Shown in pieces: positions 44,501 through 56,500 of a stretch of 64,000 bases of DNA. How positions within the stretch are numbered: the first letter of the stretch is position 1; each line of letters opens with the position of its first letter. A program made the translations under genes and the position numbers. Origin of the DNA: Ypsolopha sequella (lineage: Eukaryota > Arthropoda > Insecta > Lepidoptera > Ypsolophidae); contig OW203990.1 in the NCBI GenBank assembly GCA_934047225.1, positions 22,361,045 through 22,425,044 of the forward strand, in the 5' to 3' direction. The notes under the pieces were generated by a model. That model was not told where the DNA came from and did no database searches. It saw only the letters and a list, made by a program, of their open reading frames with translations.

Positions 44501-47500
44501 AGGCTGTGACATTTTTAGTGTTCCGTGGCGGTAAAAATGCGTGCAAAAATTTAGGACTTCATTTCGAATCATGAAACCTTATATTTAGGGTTTCTTACCT
44601 TAAAAATGAAAAACCCTTTAAGGATTAATTTGTTGTCCGTCTGTCTGTCCGACTAACACTTTTCTTGAAAAAAAAAAAACACAGGAATACTTTTTTCATC
44701 CATTCCAGGGTTTCAGTACTTAGAAGCTTTTCGTGAAATAATAATAAAATATTGTATTTGTTATTTGGTTACATATTTCATAACACGGCGTTATTATTTA
44801 AATCTCTGGATAGGAAAATAAAAAAATACAATGAAAATTTTAGTGACAATGGTGTTTTATTCAATATTTATTGTAATTTTTCACCATACATGGAAAAAAA
44901 GTAGCGACTTGCCAAAGTACAAATGTACAAAACGGTGAAAGTAGCAAACAACAATTTTTCGACTCAAAAATTACAAAATAGGTTTTACTACGCATTACAT
45001 ATCATTTTAGAAGACATAAGATTCATCTTAATACTTGGAAAAGCGTTAAAAGGTTTGTTTGATTCTGGTTATTAAATATATTCTTTTTGGGATACTTCAG
45101 AATTAAACTGGTTATAACATTTGCTGCCTATGTGACAAACACTCTACCCCTTCATGATCAGATGATAAATTATCGACACATCTTTCTAAGTTTGTGTAAA
45201 CGCTAGTTCGCTCTTCAAAACCACCTGACGTAAGAAACTCTCGGTTTTTTAAGGTTGTTGCTTCTACAATTGCTTTTGACAGAAATACAGTTAAATTGGC
45301 TTTATTATCCATGGAGTGAGTGAATCTGTTCTATTTTCTGGGAAGTAGAGTATCTGGGCCTGATATTGCGTGCTGTATGTGAACTATTAGCTGGCCTCTC
45401 TTTATTATCGTTCCAGGTTTTATCGATTCTTTATTATGGCATTCATTTCGTTGAAATTGAGACATGATTGATCTCATGAAAATGTTACTCAGAACTTTGA
45501 AAATTTTAGCCCTTTTTGGTTTCAAAATGGCCTGAACCAAAGCTTGACCATCAACCAAGGTAGCTGATTTAATTTTCAGTTCTACAGTTAAAGTTTCAAC
45601 AGTTTTGATTTTATGTAAGAGGGTTTGTGCAAGTATTAACTTGATCTCATTTGTCCACTGTTTTCAAAAAGAGAAGGACGTGGTTCCTTCGGTTCACTTT
45701 TCAAAACCGTTTTTAAGTCTATTTCTTTAAATATACATATTTATTTAGTATAAATTGACACACTTACATCCTCATCCACTCTTCCTTACACAATATTTAC
45801 ACACCCCTCTTAGTAGTTACTTAATACTGATCCCAAGACCTTGGTGTCGTAGGGCTAAGATATAATATTCACATTCACACGCGCACACACACCTACGTGT
45901 GTACGTTGATGTAATTAATGCGCGAACACCACAGTAACAATGTTCTCTGTATTTTAAGGTAGAAACTGGTTCTGGAAAAAAATTAATTAAACTACCTTAG
46001 GAGCCAGTAGCTCTTACATTAACTTCTTGAATGTTGGCAAATAAATACATTTTTAAGCTTTTTTTTTTTAATTTCACTGCGGAGAACATCTGCCAAACTA
46101 AAACTTCAATATTCATAGATTTACCTTTGTTGGAATGACCACCAGCCACCTTGACTTTGTATAAGCATTTAAATGTTTTTGATTTTTCTTTTTTGATTGG
46201 TTTATAAAAGTCTTCATTTTTTTCTACTAATCGGTGGTGTATAAAATCTTTTTCCTTTTTTATGCCGCGTTCTCTAGCAGTCAATAAATCATTCGCGATA
46301 TCATTAGAGGCCATTTCTCCAGTAAATATATTGACTAGTTCAGTCGTGGTTTCATCGAAATCGAAATCTTTTAACGTGTCTGTCAGTTTTTTTACATCTC
46401 TTTGAAAGCTCGATTCGCACAGAGAATCCTTATTCATATCCTCATACCGAACGCCAGAAAGTTTTCCTGAAATTTCTGAAAGATAAGACCGAAAATTAAA
46501 CGTCAAGCACCAGCGGTCTCGAGCCTTATCATTTTTTGTGATGCCAACTAGGCCACTGGCAATCTTAGGGATTTTATTTGTATGCTCCAAAGCTTGATCC
46601 GGGGATTTAAAATTAAAAGCCTTTTTGTCCCTAGTGAATTGGACATAATATACTTCGTTTGTCATTTCAGCGGGCCTATTGTGTATCTCTAGTTGCCTTC
46701 TGGACTGGGTGTCTATCATCAAAAACATAGATATACTATCGAATTCCGATGTCCTAAGGATATTTTCGCACTTGAAGTGACGACACAGATTGTTAATAGT
46801 TCAATACCCACTAAAGGCAATTTTGAAATTTCAGTTTTTAGCTATGTTTTTGATGATAGGCACCTCGTGCAGTTGGCAACTAAAGATACAGAATAGGGGG
46901 GCAGGTAATGCTTTGATATCGGCAAGGTAAACAGTCCCACACCATGCGTAATTAGTGTGGTCATATACAACAAGAAAAACCGGACAAGTGCGTGCCGGGC
47001 CACGCGCAGTGTAGGGTTCCGTAGTTGCCCTGCACAATATGCGGATTTCTTCTCCAAGTACAATTTATAAGTTTGTCGACTAATACAGATCGCGCCAAAC
47101 TTCTAGTACGCTCGGAAGTTGCTCTTCCCAAGAACGGCCCATACATTTTGTTCCTGCTGATGCGGATCGTCCCATGTTTAGAGGGGACTAAAATCTGTAC
47201 TCGATCTGTACTCGATCTGTACTCGTTTACTTGTAAAGCCTACTTAGCTGTGATAGTTTTCCTTTTAATTTCGTTATGTATACTACTGCCGTGATTTTTT
47301 TCACTTCTCCAAATACAATCGTTTCGCTGGCAGGGGGGGGGACACTTGACCCTAACAAAAATTAACACTTTTAAGCTCAATATTTCGCAAACGGAACCCT
47401 GAATCGAAAAATGGTCTTCTCACCCCACACCAGGAGGGTCTCACTTGATCACGTGATCCGCAATAAATACCTACTGCGACACAGCCCGTCGTCAGCACTA

Positions 47501-50500
47501 GAGTCAGTCGAATGCTACGCACGCTCTGTGATACACGTTATTAGGTCCTCAAAATATATTTCTATTTTACTCTCAGTCAAGATGCATGTCAGGTCTATTT
47601 ATCCATATACAATACAGTTATCGAATATAATGTATGAATAATAAAACAAAATATTATATCATTCATTTATAAATAATTTTACTAACTAAAATATATGGTG
47701 ACATTAATTAATGCAGCCAAATTCATACTGAAGACTCGGTAAGTAGTCGGTATCAAGGTTCGATAACCTTTTTTGGGAAATTCGAAATTTATTTCCTAAT
47801 TTTAAAAAACCCTGTTCCCTACAAACGCAAGCCTACCGCCGAGTCAATTACTATGGTAGTTAGGTCAACATATTATTTTAAGAAATTGACAAAAATTGTT
47901 ATCGATCCGTGATACTGATCATTTACTAAGCATCCCGTATGAATTTGGCTGCATAAACACCTTATAAAATACCTCTTTCACGCTTGCAACGTTTTAAGCA
48001 ACCCTACCGAGTGAACAGAACAGTGATCTATGACCTTGAGACCGTCACAGTAAAAGAAGCTCTAGCGCGTAGTGATTCCATACATTCTCGCTTGCACGCA
48101 CGTGTGGTACCTGACTTTAGGCAATTACAAAAAGTTGCCGAAGAGCGTGTGCGAGCTAGTTAGTACTTTATTGCTGCATAGCGAGAGTAGCTATTTATTT
48201 TAATGTTTTTGCAAGGTGATTCTTCTGTACGTAGTATTTTATTCTGTGCCCACACTAGGGGATAGACGAGAAAAAGAAAATCATCCCCACTTTACGTGTA
48301 GTTTACGTGTACCCTAAAATAAATATTTTTTCAATGCATGTGCTCGTAAAGGCCCACTTTTTATGCATCAAAACCGAACAGAAAGTCGATTATTTTGCCC
48401 TAGGGCTTTATTATTTTTTTTTTTTTTTAATTATTTACAATGGTTGGCTAACCTGCAGCCTTTCCTGTGTACCATAGACGTTATACTTTTTTTTCCACCA
48501 TTTAACGGCTCTGGATACAGTCCTTTTGAGCCAATTATAATTTAAAGTTCACAAGATTATATTTGTTTTCATTTCCTCACACTATGCATTGAAAAATGTA
48601 GTATGATACACGGGCGTAAAAGCAATAAATTACTCGATTACGTCCTCGTAATTTATTCCTTTGCGCCCTTGTAGCATAAACTACTATTCAAAATTTTACT
48701 GTACCACTTTATCGGCGTGATAAATATGTATACCCATGCCAAATTACAGCTTTCTAGTACTAATAGTCTCTAAGCTAAGCCGCGGACATATAGACAGACA
48801 GACAGACGGACATGGCGAAACAAGGGTTTCTTGTTGTTGACTACGGAACCCTAAAAACCGGCCAAGTGCGAGTCGGATTCGCGCAGGAAGGGTTCCCGAC
48901 CATTATCTATAAAAACGGCAAAAAAACATGTCTGTTGTATTGGAGCCCCGTTAAATGTTTATTTTATTCTGTTTTTTAGTATGTGTTGTTATAGCGGCAA
49001 CAGAAATACATCATCTGTGAAAATTTCAACTGTCTAACTATCACGGTTCATGGGATACAGCCTGGTGACAGACAGATAGACGGACTGACGGACAGACAAA
49101 CAGACAGCGGAGTCTTAGTAATAGGGTCCCGTTGGTTACCCTTTGGGTACGGAACCCTAAAAACCAAGGTACCATTTGAGCCACTGCTTTAAGATGTAGA
49201 TGCCAATCACCTTCTCGATCACCGATTAGTAGAAATAATTAAGAGTTTTATAATCCAATCAAAAAATTAAAACATTTAAACACTCATACAATGTCAAGGT
49301 GGCTGATGGTCATTCCAACAAAGGTAGATAAATCTATGAATACTGAAGTTTTTCGAGGTGAAAAGTGGCCGTGAAATAGACTTACAACCTTTTTTGAAAA
49401 GTGAACTGAAGGAACCACGTCCTTCTCTTTTTGAAAACAGTGGACAAATGAGATCAAGTCAATACTTGCACAAACCCTCTTACATAAAACCAAAACTGTT
49501 GAAACTTTAACTGTAGAACCGAAAATTAAATCAGCTACCTTGGTTGATGGTCAAGCTTTGATTCGGGCTATTGATAAACCAAAAAGGGCTAAAACTTTCA
49601 AAGATCTGAGTAACATTTTCATGAGATCAATCATGTCTCAATTTCAACGAAATGAATGCCATGTCCTCTTTGATCGATATGAAAATAAAGAATCGATAAA
49701 ATCTGGAACGATAATAAAGAGAGGCCAGCAAATAGTTCACATACAGCACGCAATATCAGGCCCAGATACTCTACTTCCCAGAAAATAGAACAGATTCATT
49801 CACTCCATGGATAATAAAGCCAATTTAACTGTATTTCTGTCAAAAGCAATTGTAGAAGCAACAACCTTAAAAAACCGAGAGTTTCTTACGTCAGGTGGTT
49901 TTGAAGAGCGAACTAGAGTTTACACAAACTTGGAAAAATGTGTCGATAAGATCATGAAGAGGCAGTGTTTGTCACATAGGCAGCAAATGTTATAACCAGT
50001 TTAATTCTGAAGTATCTGAAAAAGAATATATTTAATAACCAGAATCAAACAAACCTTTTAACGCTTTTCCAAGTATTAAGATGAATCTTATGTCTTCTAA
50101 AATGATATGTAATGCGATACCTATTTTGTTATATTTAAGCCGAAAAATTTTTGTGTTCGCTACTTTCACCGTTTTGTGCATTCGTACTTTGCTAGTCGCT
50201 ACATTTTTTTTCCATGTTTGGTGAAAATTACAATAAATATTGAATAAAACACCATTGTCACTAAAATTATCATTGTATTTTTTTATATTCCTATCCAGAG
50301 AATTAAATAATAAACGCCGTGTTATGAAATATGTACCAAATAACAAATCCAATCTTTTATTATTATTTAATGAAAAGCTTCTAAGTACTGATAACCTGAA
50401 ACCCTGTAATGGATGAAAAAAGTTTTCCGGTTTTTTTTTTTTTTTTTTAAGGAAAGATTAGTCGGACAGACAGACAGACAGACGGACAACAAATTCATCC

Positions 50501-53500
50501 TTAAAGGGTTTTTCATTTTTAAGGTAAGAAACCCTAAATATAAGGTTTCATAATCCGAAATGAACGCTCTTTCAAATAATAAAGACCAAAATTTTTGCAC
50601 GGATTTTTACCGCCACGGAAAACTAAAAATGTCACAGCCTCCTTTGAATAATTTAGTGAAGATGCGGTATAACCACAACGCGGTTGGATCCACAAATACA
50701 GGTCCAGCGGGCCTATCTTTGTTTAGTAGTATTCCAGGCGGCGTTTGTGTGCACGTATTTGAAAACACCTTTACCTGTGCTATAAAATCCAGAAAAAACC
50801 TGCAGATATGTCTTCGTGTGCATTTATCGGGTGTACAAATCACTCAAGGACAAAAAACAAATTTCCTGACATCACCTTCCACTCGTAAGTACACCAAAAC
50901 CAGAAAATTTCCTTAAATTTGTTTGTTTGTTTTGTTTACACTTCGCCATTTGCATAAAAGGACGGTAATATTCAACATGAATGTGTGTGACTAGATCAGT
51001 TACGCTAGCGGCGACAGTCTTTCGCTTGCATGCCGCGTCACGTAATCACACTAGACTTCACCACTCGGCTCAGCTCGCTTTCTCTCGGCTTTGTAACGAA
51101 CCGAATCGACCAAGCAGTATCCTGTCTTGCTCGCTCAAAAGTCTTGTATCGTCAATCTATCTCTTTCGCTGATGGTAATTGCATATACATAGTACGAAAT
51201 ACCTGTTCCATTTCTCGAATCAGTCGAGTAAGGGCGTTACGAATCTTCACTAAATTAATCAAAGACAGCCTCATTATTTTTCATCCGATTTGAAATTTTT
51301 AAAATGAATTAAAAACCTGGCTAACGTAGCAATAACATTTAATTGAAACTTTTTTTCCTAAAGTTTATAGTTTTTCCATAGTTTAACAATATAAAATGCA
51401 CTAATTTGATGAAAAATAAATTTTTGCAAATATTTCCGAATCTGTGAAACTTATAAGATAAACTTACATAACCTTTTGTATCAGATATTTAAGTACCTTT
51501 TATTAGAAGACGCCTCAAACAACCAAATCCAATCATTAGTATACAAACTATTTGAAGATGAAAATAGCACAAATCGCCATCTTGATGACGTCATTGCTAC
51601 TCCCTCCACACTCTCAGAAACTGAAAACCGGTATAAACGTGTTCAGAAGAATACACCTAAATAATGATACCGGTTTCGGTATTTCTTTGATGAGTGCGAC
51701 GGAAATTCTATTGAGGTCAATTTTCAGGGTTCCGTACCCAAAGGGTAACCAACAGGACCCTATTACTAAGACTCCGCCGTCCGTCTGTCACCAGGCTGTA
51801 TCTCATGAACCGTGATACGAGACAGTTCAAATTTTCACAGATGATGTATTTCTGTTGCCCCTATAACAACAAATACTAAAAACAGAATAAAATGAATATT
51901 TAAGGGGCCTCCCATACAACAGACATGTTTTTTTTTTTTTGCCGTTATTATAGATAATGGTACGGAACCCTTCGTGGCCGGTTTTTACTCTACTATTACT
52001 GTACTCAACGAAGTAATGTTCTAACGATATTTTTGTTGATAAAGCTAATTTTCAGCTCGGAATAACGAGTATTGCATTGGAGTGTAAGATCTTGGTAAAA
52101 TACTACAATGGACATTCTCTTGTAGTGAAATATCAGTATAGCTTTATAGTAAAGCCGATTCTGAAGGCTTTAATTTTAGTTTTAGTGCAGTCAAAACAAA
52201 ATTTGCTTTATTGCAAAATAGTCCTTAATAGTTAGGCATAGAAGCTAAATTACTTTGGAAACATTTCAGTTTTGACAGTACTAAAACTAAAATTAAAGCC
52301 TTCAGAATCGGCTTTAATAACTGATTAATTAGTTATAGCTAAAAGCACAACAATTTTTGAATTTCTGAAAATTTCCAAGTTAGCGATAGCGATATTCATC
52401 ACTTTTAGTATGAAATCGAGTTAGATGACGTCACGAGACATGCCGTTAACCTCACTTAGATTGCCAATAATTTCGTAATTTTTGGAGATATCGAAAAAAT
52501 AATTTTACTGCTGGTTTTAGCTTTTTAAAAGCAATTGATTTTTATTAAAATCTTCATTTGGGAGACCGGCTCATTCAAAAAGCATTATAATCTTATTTTA
52601 TTGATCTTTAAATCTTATCTTATTACATAGATCTCATATTCCAATGTAATCTTCAACTACCATACGCTCATTTTAAATTCGACTCTACTCTGTGGTACCA
52701 GCATGAACTTGGTATCGACTCGACATCGATTCGATAAATAAAAATGTAACTCTTATTTCATTGCAATAAGAATTATCGTTTGGGATTTATCAATTTTATC
52801 TGTCAAATTTATCTAATCGACGCGCACGTGCTCGCATAGCTGGGTTACTACTAGCATGAACTTGGTATCGACTCGACACCGATAAGATAAATAAAAAATG
52901 TAACTCTTATTTCATTGCAATAAGGGTTATCGTTTCTATCTGTCAAATTTATCTAATCGACGCGTACGTGCTCGCATAGCTGGTTCGACTAATATCTATT
53001 TATTAAGAAAATTCTAATTACATCAACATGAACAAATTTTCAACAACATCATACCAAAGAACAATTTTCTTTTTGGCCTCTTCGTTTTTCTAGTGGTATT
53101 CATATCTTTTCATGCAACCAAATTTTGGATTTTCAATGTAGATACCCATGTAACAATAAGGATTTTTAATTTCACTGTCCTGCTATATCTTATTCTCAAA
53201 AGCTACCATGACACAACACAACGAAACCAACAATCTTCATGTTTCCAAAGGTACTTTCTATATTGGGCAATCAAAAGACCTTCTCGCATTTTGCAGACAC
53301 TAAATTGCAGATTTTTTTTTCTTGTGCTCTAACAAAACAGGTCTAAGTCACTGCGTAGAATAGAACAAAGCGTTTTGTGATAACTATCCGTTATATATCA
53401 GGTGGTAGAGCTGATGCCGGGCTCGACTGTGGAGGTACCACCATCTTACTTGGAGAGCCCCTCGAAGTAATTTGGGGGAGAGTAAGAGGACAGCTCACAG

Positions 53501-56500
53501 GCAAAAAACCAGGAGGCCCACCATGCCTGGAACCGATGGATGGCGGTATATCCATCCCTAATAGCCGGGCCTTATATGGAACAGACTGGTGACGGGCAGC
53601 GGCGTCACTGGTGCGAGGGTTCCGGCACTGCGCTCACCAACCCGCCTGCCCCGCGTGTGTGAGTATGGGCAATTCTTCCAGGATGACCGCCGGGAGTAGC
53701 TAAGTCCTGGAAAGGCTTATGTCCAGCAGTGGACGAACTAGGCTGATGGATGGATGGATCCATGATGACAAAACATTTAATGATTACAGAAAAAATATTT
53801 CTAAAGTAAAGACAACTTCACGCCCAGGGTAGCACTGAGGTCAACGAGCTAAAGCCAAGCTTCCGAAGAACGTGGAAGTAGCAGCTCCTCAACGGTCGCA
53901 TTGTTTTGTCGTGGTAGGTGGATTGTTCTTCAGGGAGCACTTATCTTTTGTCGTGGTAGGTGGATTGTTCTTCAGGGAGCACTTATCTTTTGTCGTGGTA
54001 GGTGGATTGTTCTTCAGGGAGCACTTATCTTTTGTCGTGGTAGGTGGATTGTTCTTCAGGGAGCACTTATCTTTTGTCGTGGTAGGTGGATTGTTCTTCA
54101 GGTAGCACTTATCTTTTGTCGTGGTAGGTGGATTGTTCTTCAGGTAGCACTTATCTTTTGTCGTGGTAGGTGGATTGTTCTTCAGGTAGCACTTATCTTT
54201 TGTCGTGGTAGGTGGATTGTTCTTCAGGTAGCACTTATCTTTTGTCGTGGTAGGTGGATTGTTCTTCAGGTAGCACTTATCTTTTGTCGTGGTAGGTGGA
54301 TTGTTCTTCAGGTAGCACTTATCTTTTGTCGTGGTAGGTGGATTGTTCTTCAGGTAGCACTTATCTTTTGTCGTGGTAGGTGGATTGTTCTTCAGGGAGC
54401 ACTTATCTTTTGTCGTGGTAGGTGGATTGTTCTTCAGGTAGCACTTATCTTTTGTCGTGGTAGGTGGATTGTTCTTCAGGTAGCACTTATCTTTTGTCGT
54501 GGTAGGTGGATTGTTCTTCAGGTAGCACTTATCTTTTGTCGTGGTAGGTGGATTGTTCTTCAGGTAGCACTTATCTTTTGTCGTGGTAGGTGGATTGTTC
54601 TTCAGGTAGCACTTATCTTTTGTCGTGGTAGGTGGATTGTTCTTCAGGTAGCACTTATCTTTTGTCGTGGTAGGTGGATTGTTCTTCAGGTAGCACTTAT
54701 CTTTTGTCGTGGTAGGTGGATTGTTCTTCAGGTAGCACTTATCTTTTCTATCTGTATACAGTAAGCTATAGACGTAAGATTACTCAGCCTGCCACACCAT
54801 GGGCGTAGCCAGGGGGGTTTTGTGGGGTCAAATCCCCCCGCGAAAAGTTTAAAATATTACAACCCTACCTCTGCTTTGACGTTTTCCGGGTCAAGTATCA
54901 CTTCTGCTAGCAGCTGCTAGAAGCAATTTGCGTTTGCAAACAATTTTTCACAAACATAATGAATATTAATTTTATTTCATGCACTTTTTGTTGTTTTATT
55001 TTCTTGAACCTCGAAACTAAAAGCTGGCTACGCTGACTTCGCTCATGTGCCACACGACCCGATTTGGTTGACAATTCATTTAAATTTTGATTTGATTTAA
55101 ATTGTCAACGAAATTGGGTGGTGTGAAAGGCAGTTGCCAATCTGACTTTCCATTTTTTTTTTGTTCTCTTCAAAAGTACTTATTGTCAAGGAATAAATAC
55201 GAAAATGCCTATATCCGCGGCACTTCTTCCGTTAAAATAATTCTAAGGCTATATTTAAGATGTTGCCAATCGAAAGAGGCCGTATGGCAGGTTGTTTCCA
55301 CTCACCCTTGAGCACGGTAGCATCGACCGGCGCCAGTGCGAATGATTCCTCGTCATTATGCAGCAGCGTTGTGTTATCGTGGTCCGGTGGTTGCTCTGCA
55401 GGGGTCGCAGCGCGCGGTTCCGGGATCTCTTCCGCGCTGCCACCGCCGATACCGTCCACGTCCTATAATTTATGTATAAGTTGACAAAGACTAAACTGGA
55501 CACTGGATCAACACGCAAATATTTATAAGCTTAAGTTAAAATCGCTGTTTACTAGAGCAAAGTAATATTTAACAACAAAAAATGTGCTAAACCACAACAA
55601 ATAAATATTTTCTAGAGACAAGTTTGACAGTCCAGATAAAAGTATGTGATAATAGAGTCGATTCGGTTTAACATGTTTTAACTTATTTGACAGGACTAAA
55701 CTTAATTTAAGCGTTCAGTCCTTGTCTTTTCGATAAAGAAAGAAAAAGACAGAACACTTAAATTAAGTTTAGTCCTGTCAAATAAGAGTCCACATTCGTA
55801 ACCGGTTACGAATGTGGCTGAAGGGATTAATTATGTATTATTAGCATTTTGCCCGCGGTTTCACACGCGCGACTATAATTAATGATTATGATTATGTCAC
55901 TAGACTGCCTAGGGAACTGCCCGTCCCCAGGGAACTAACTATAGCCTATGTCCAAGTGAAGAGTCTAACCTTCAGTGAAACAAAGTAGTTCCACAGATTA
56001 CTTCCTACATACAAGCAAACAAGTTTTACATTTTTAAATATTATTGTAGATAGAAAATGCGGCTATAAGATATTACCATAGGTCTGACTGAGGGCGGGCG
56101 CGGCACGGAGGGCGGCGGCATCAGCTCAGCGGCAGGGTCCAGGGGGCGGTCCATCGGGGGCAGCTCGGGCGCAGGGGATCCCGCCCAACTGACAATACAA
56201 CTTGCGGTTACTATCCGTATCAGGGAAGCTTTTTTTTTTTATAATTTTACAGCTTGGTTGCTTGACCTTTCGGCCATTCTTATTTTAATTTTAAATTCTC
56301 ACTTTCACTAAAATTGTATTACTTATTGCATTAAGGCACTAATAGTCATTTCACTTTTCCTTATAATTCTTTAACCTCAAAATGTATTTAACTACTCCCA
56401 TACTGCAATAAGACAATGGCAACATCAAAAGCAGTTTCATAAGTACCTACTTTGTCTATCCGATGTTATAATATCCCTAGTGAGTCTAGGGACATAACAC

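Larger units (their letters stand above)
44071..46728 (-). mobile_element. Large element, left copy of inverted pair
   Basis: Read on the minus strand it carries a 243-codon frame (46728-45997), then two shorter frames (45558-45331 and 45312-45112) and about 1 kb of 3' noncoding sequence ending near AAGAAATACCGAAAACCGG. The inverse copy at 49288-51703 matches from about 46160 down to 44071. The left copy has about 300 bp (45725-46040 area) absent from the right one, while the right one has about 625 bp (50641-51265) absent here. Confidence 0.8.
49288..51703 (+). mobile_element. Large element, right copy of inverted pair
   Basis: Begins at GTCAAGGTGGCTGATGGTC, in the middle of the protein region of the left copy, and runs to ACCGGTTTCGGTATTTCTTT near 51703. 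Frames matching the left copy are at 49534-49788 and 49807-49995. The part 50641-51265 is unique to this copy and contains a THAP-type exon. Confidence 0.8.

Noticed and set aside
53872..54764. Long open frames of 77 and 287 codons over the minisatellite
   Set aside because: The unit length is 42, so any frame without a stop in one unit stays open. There is no conserved protein, and two different frames are open at once.
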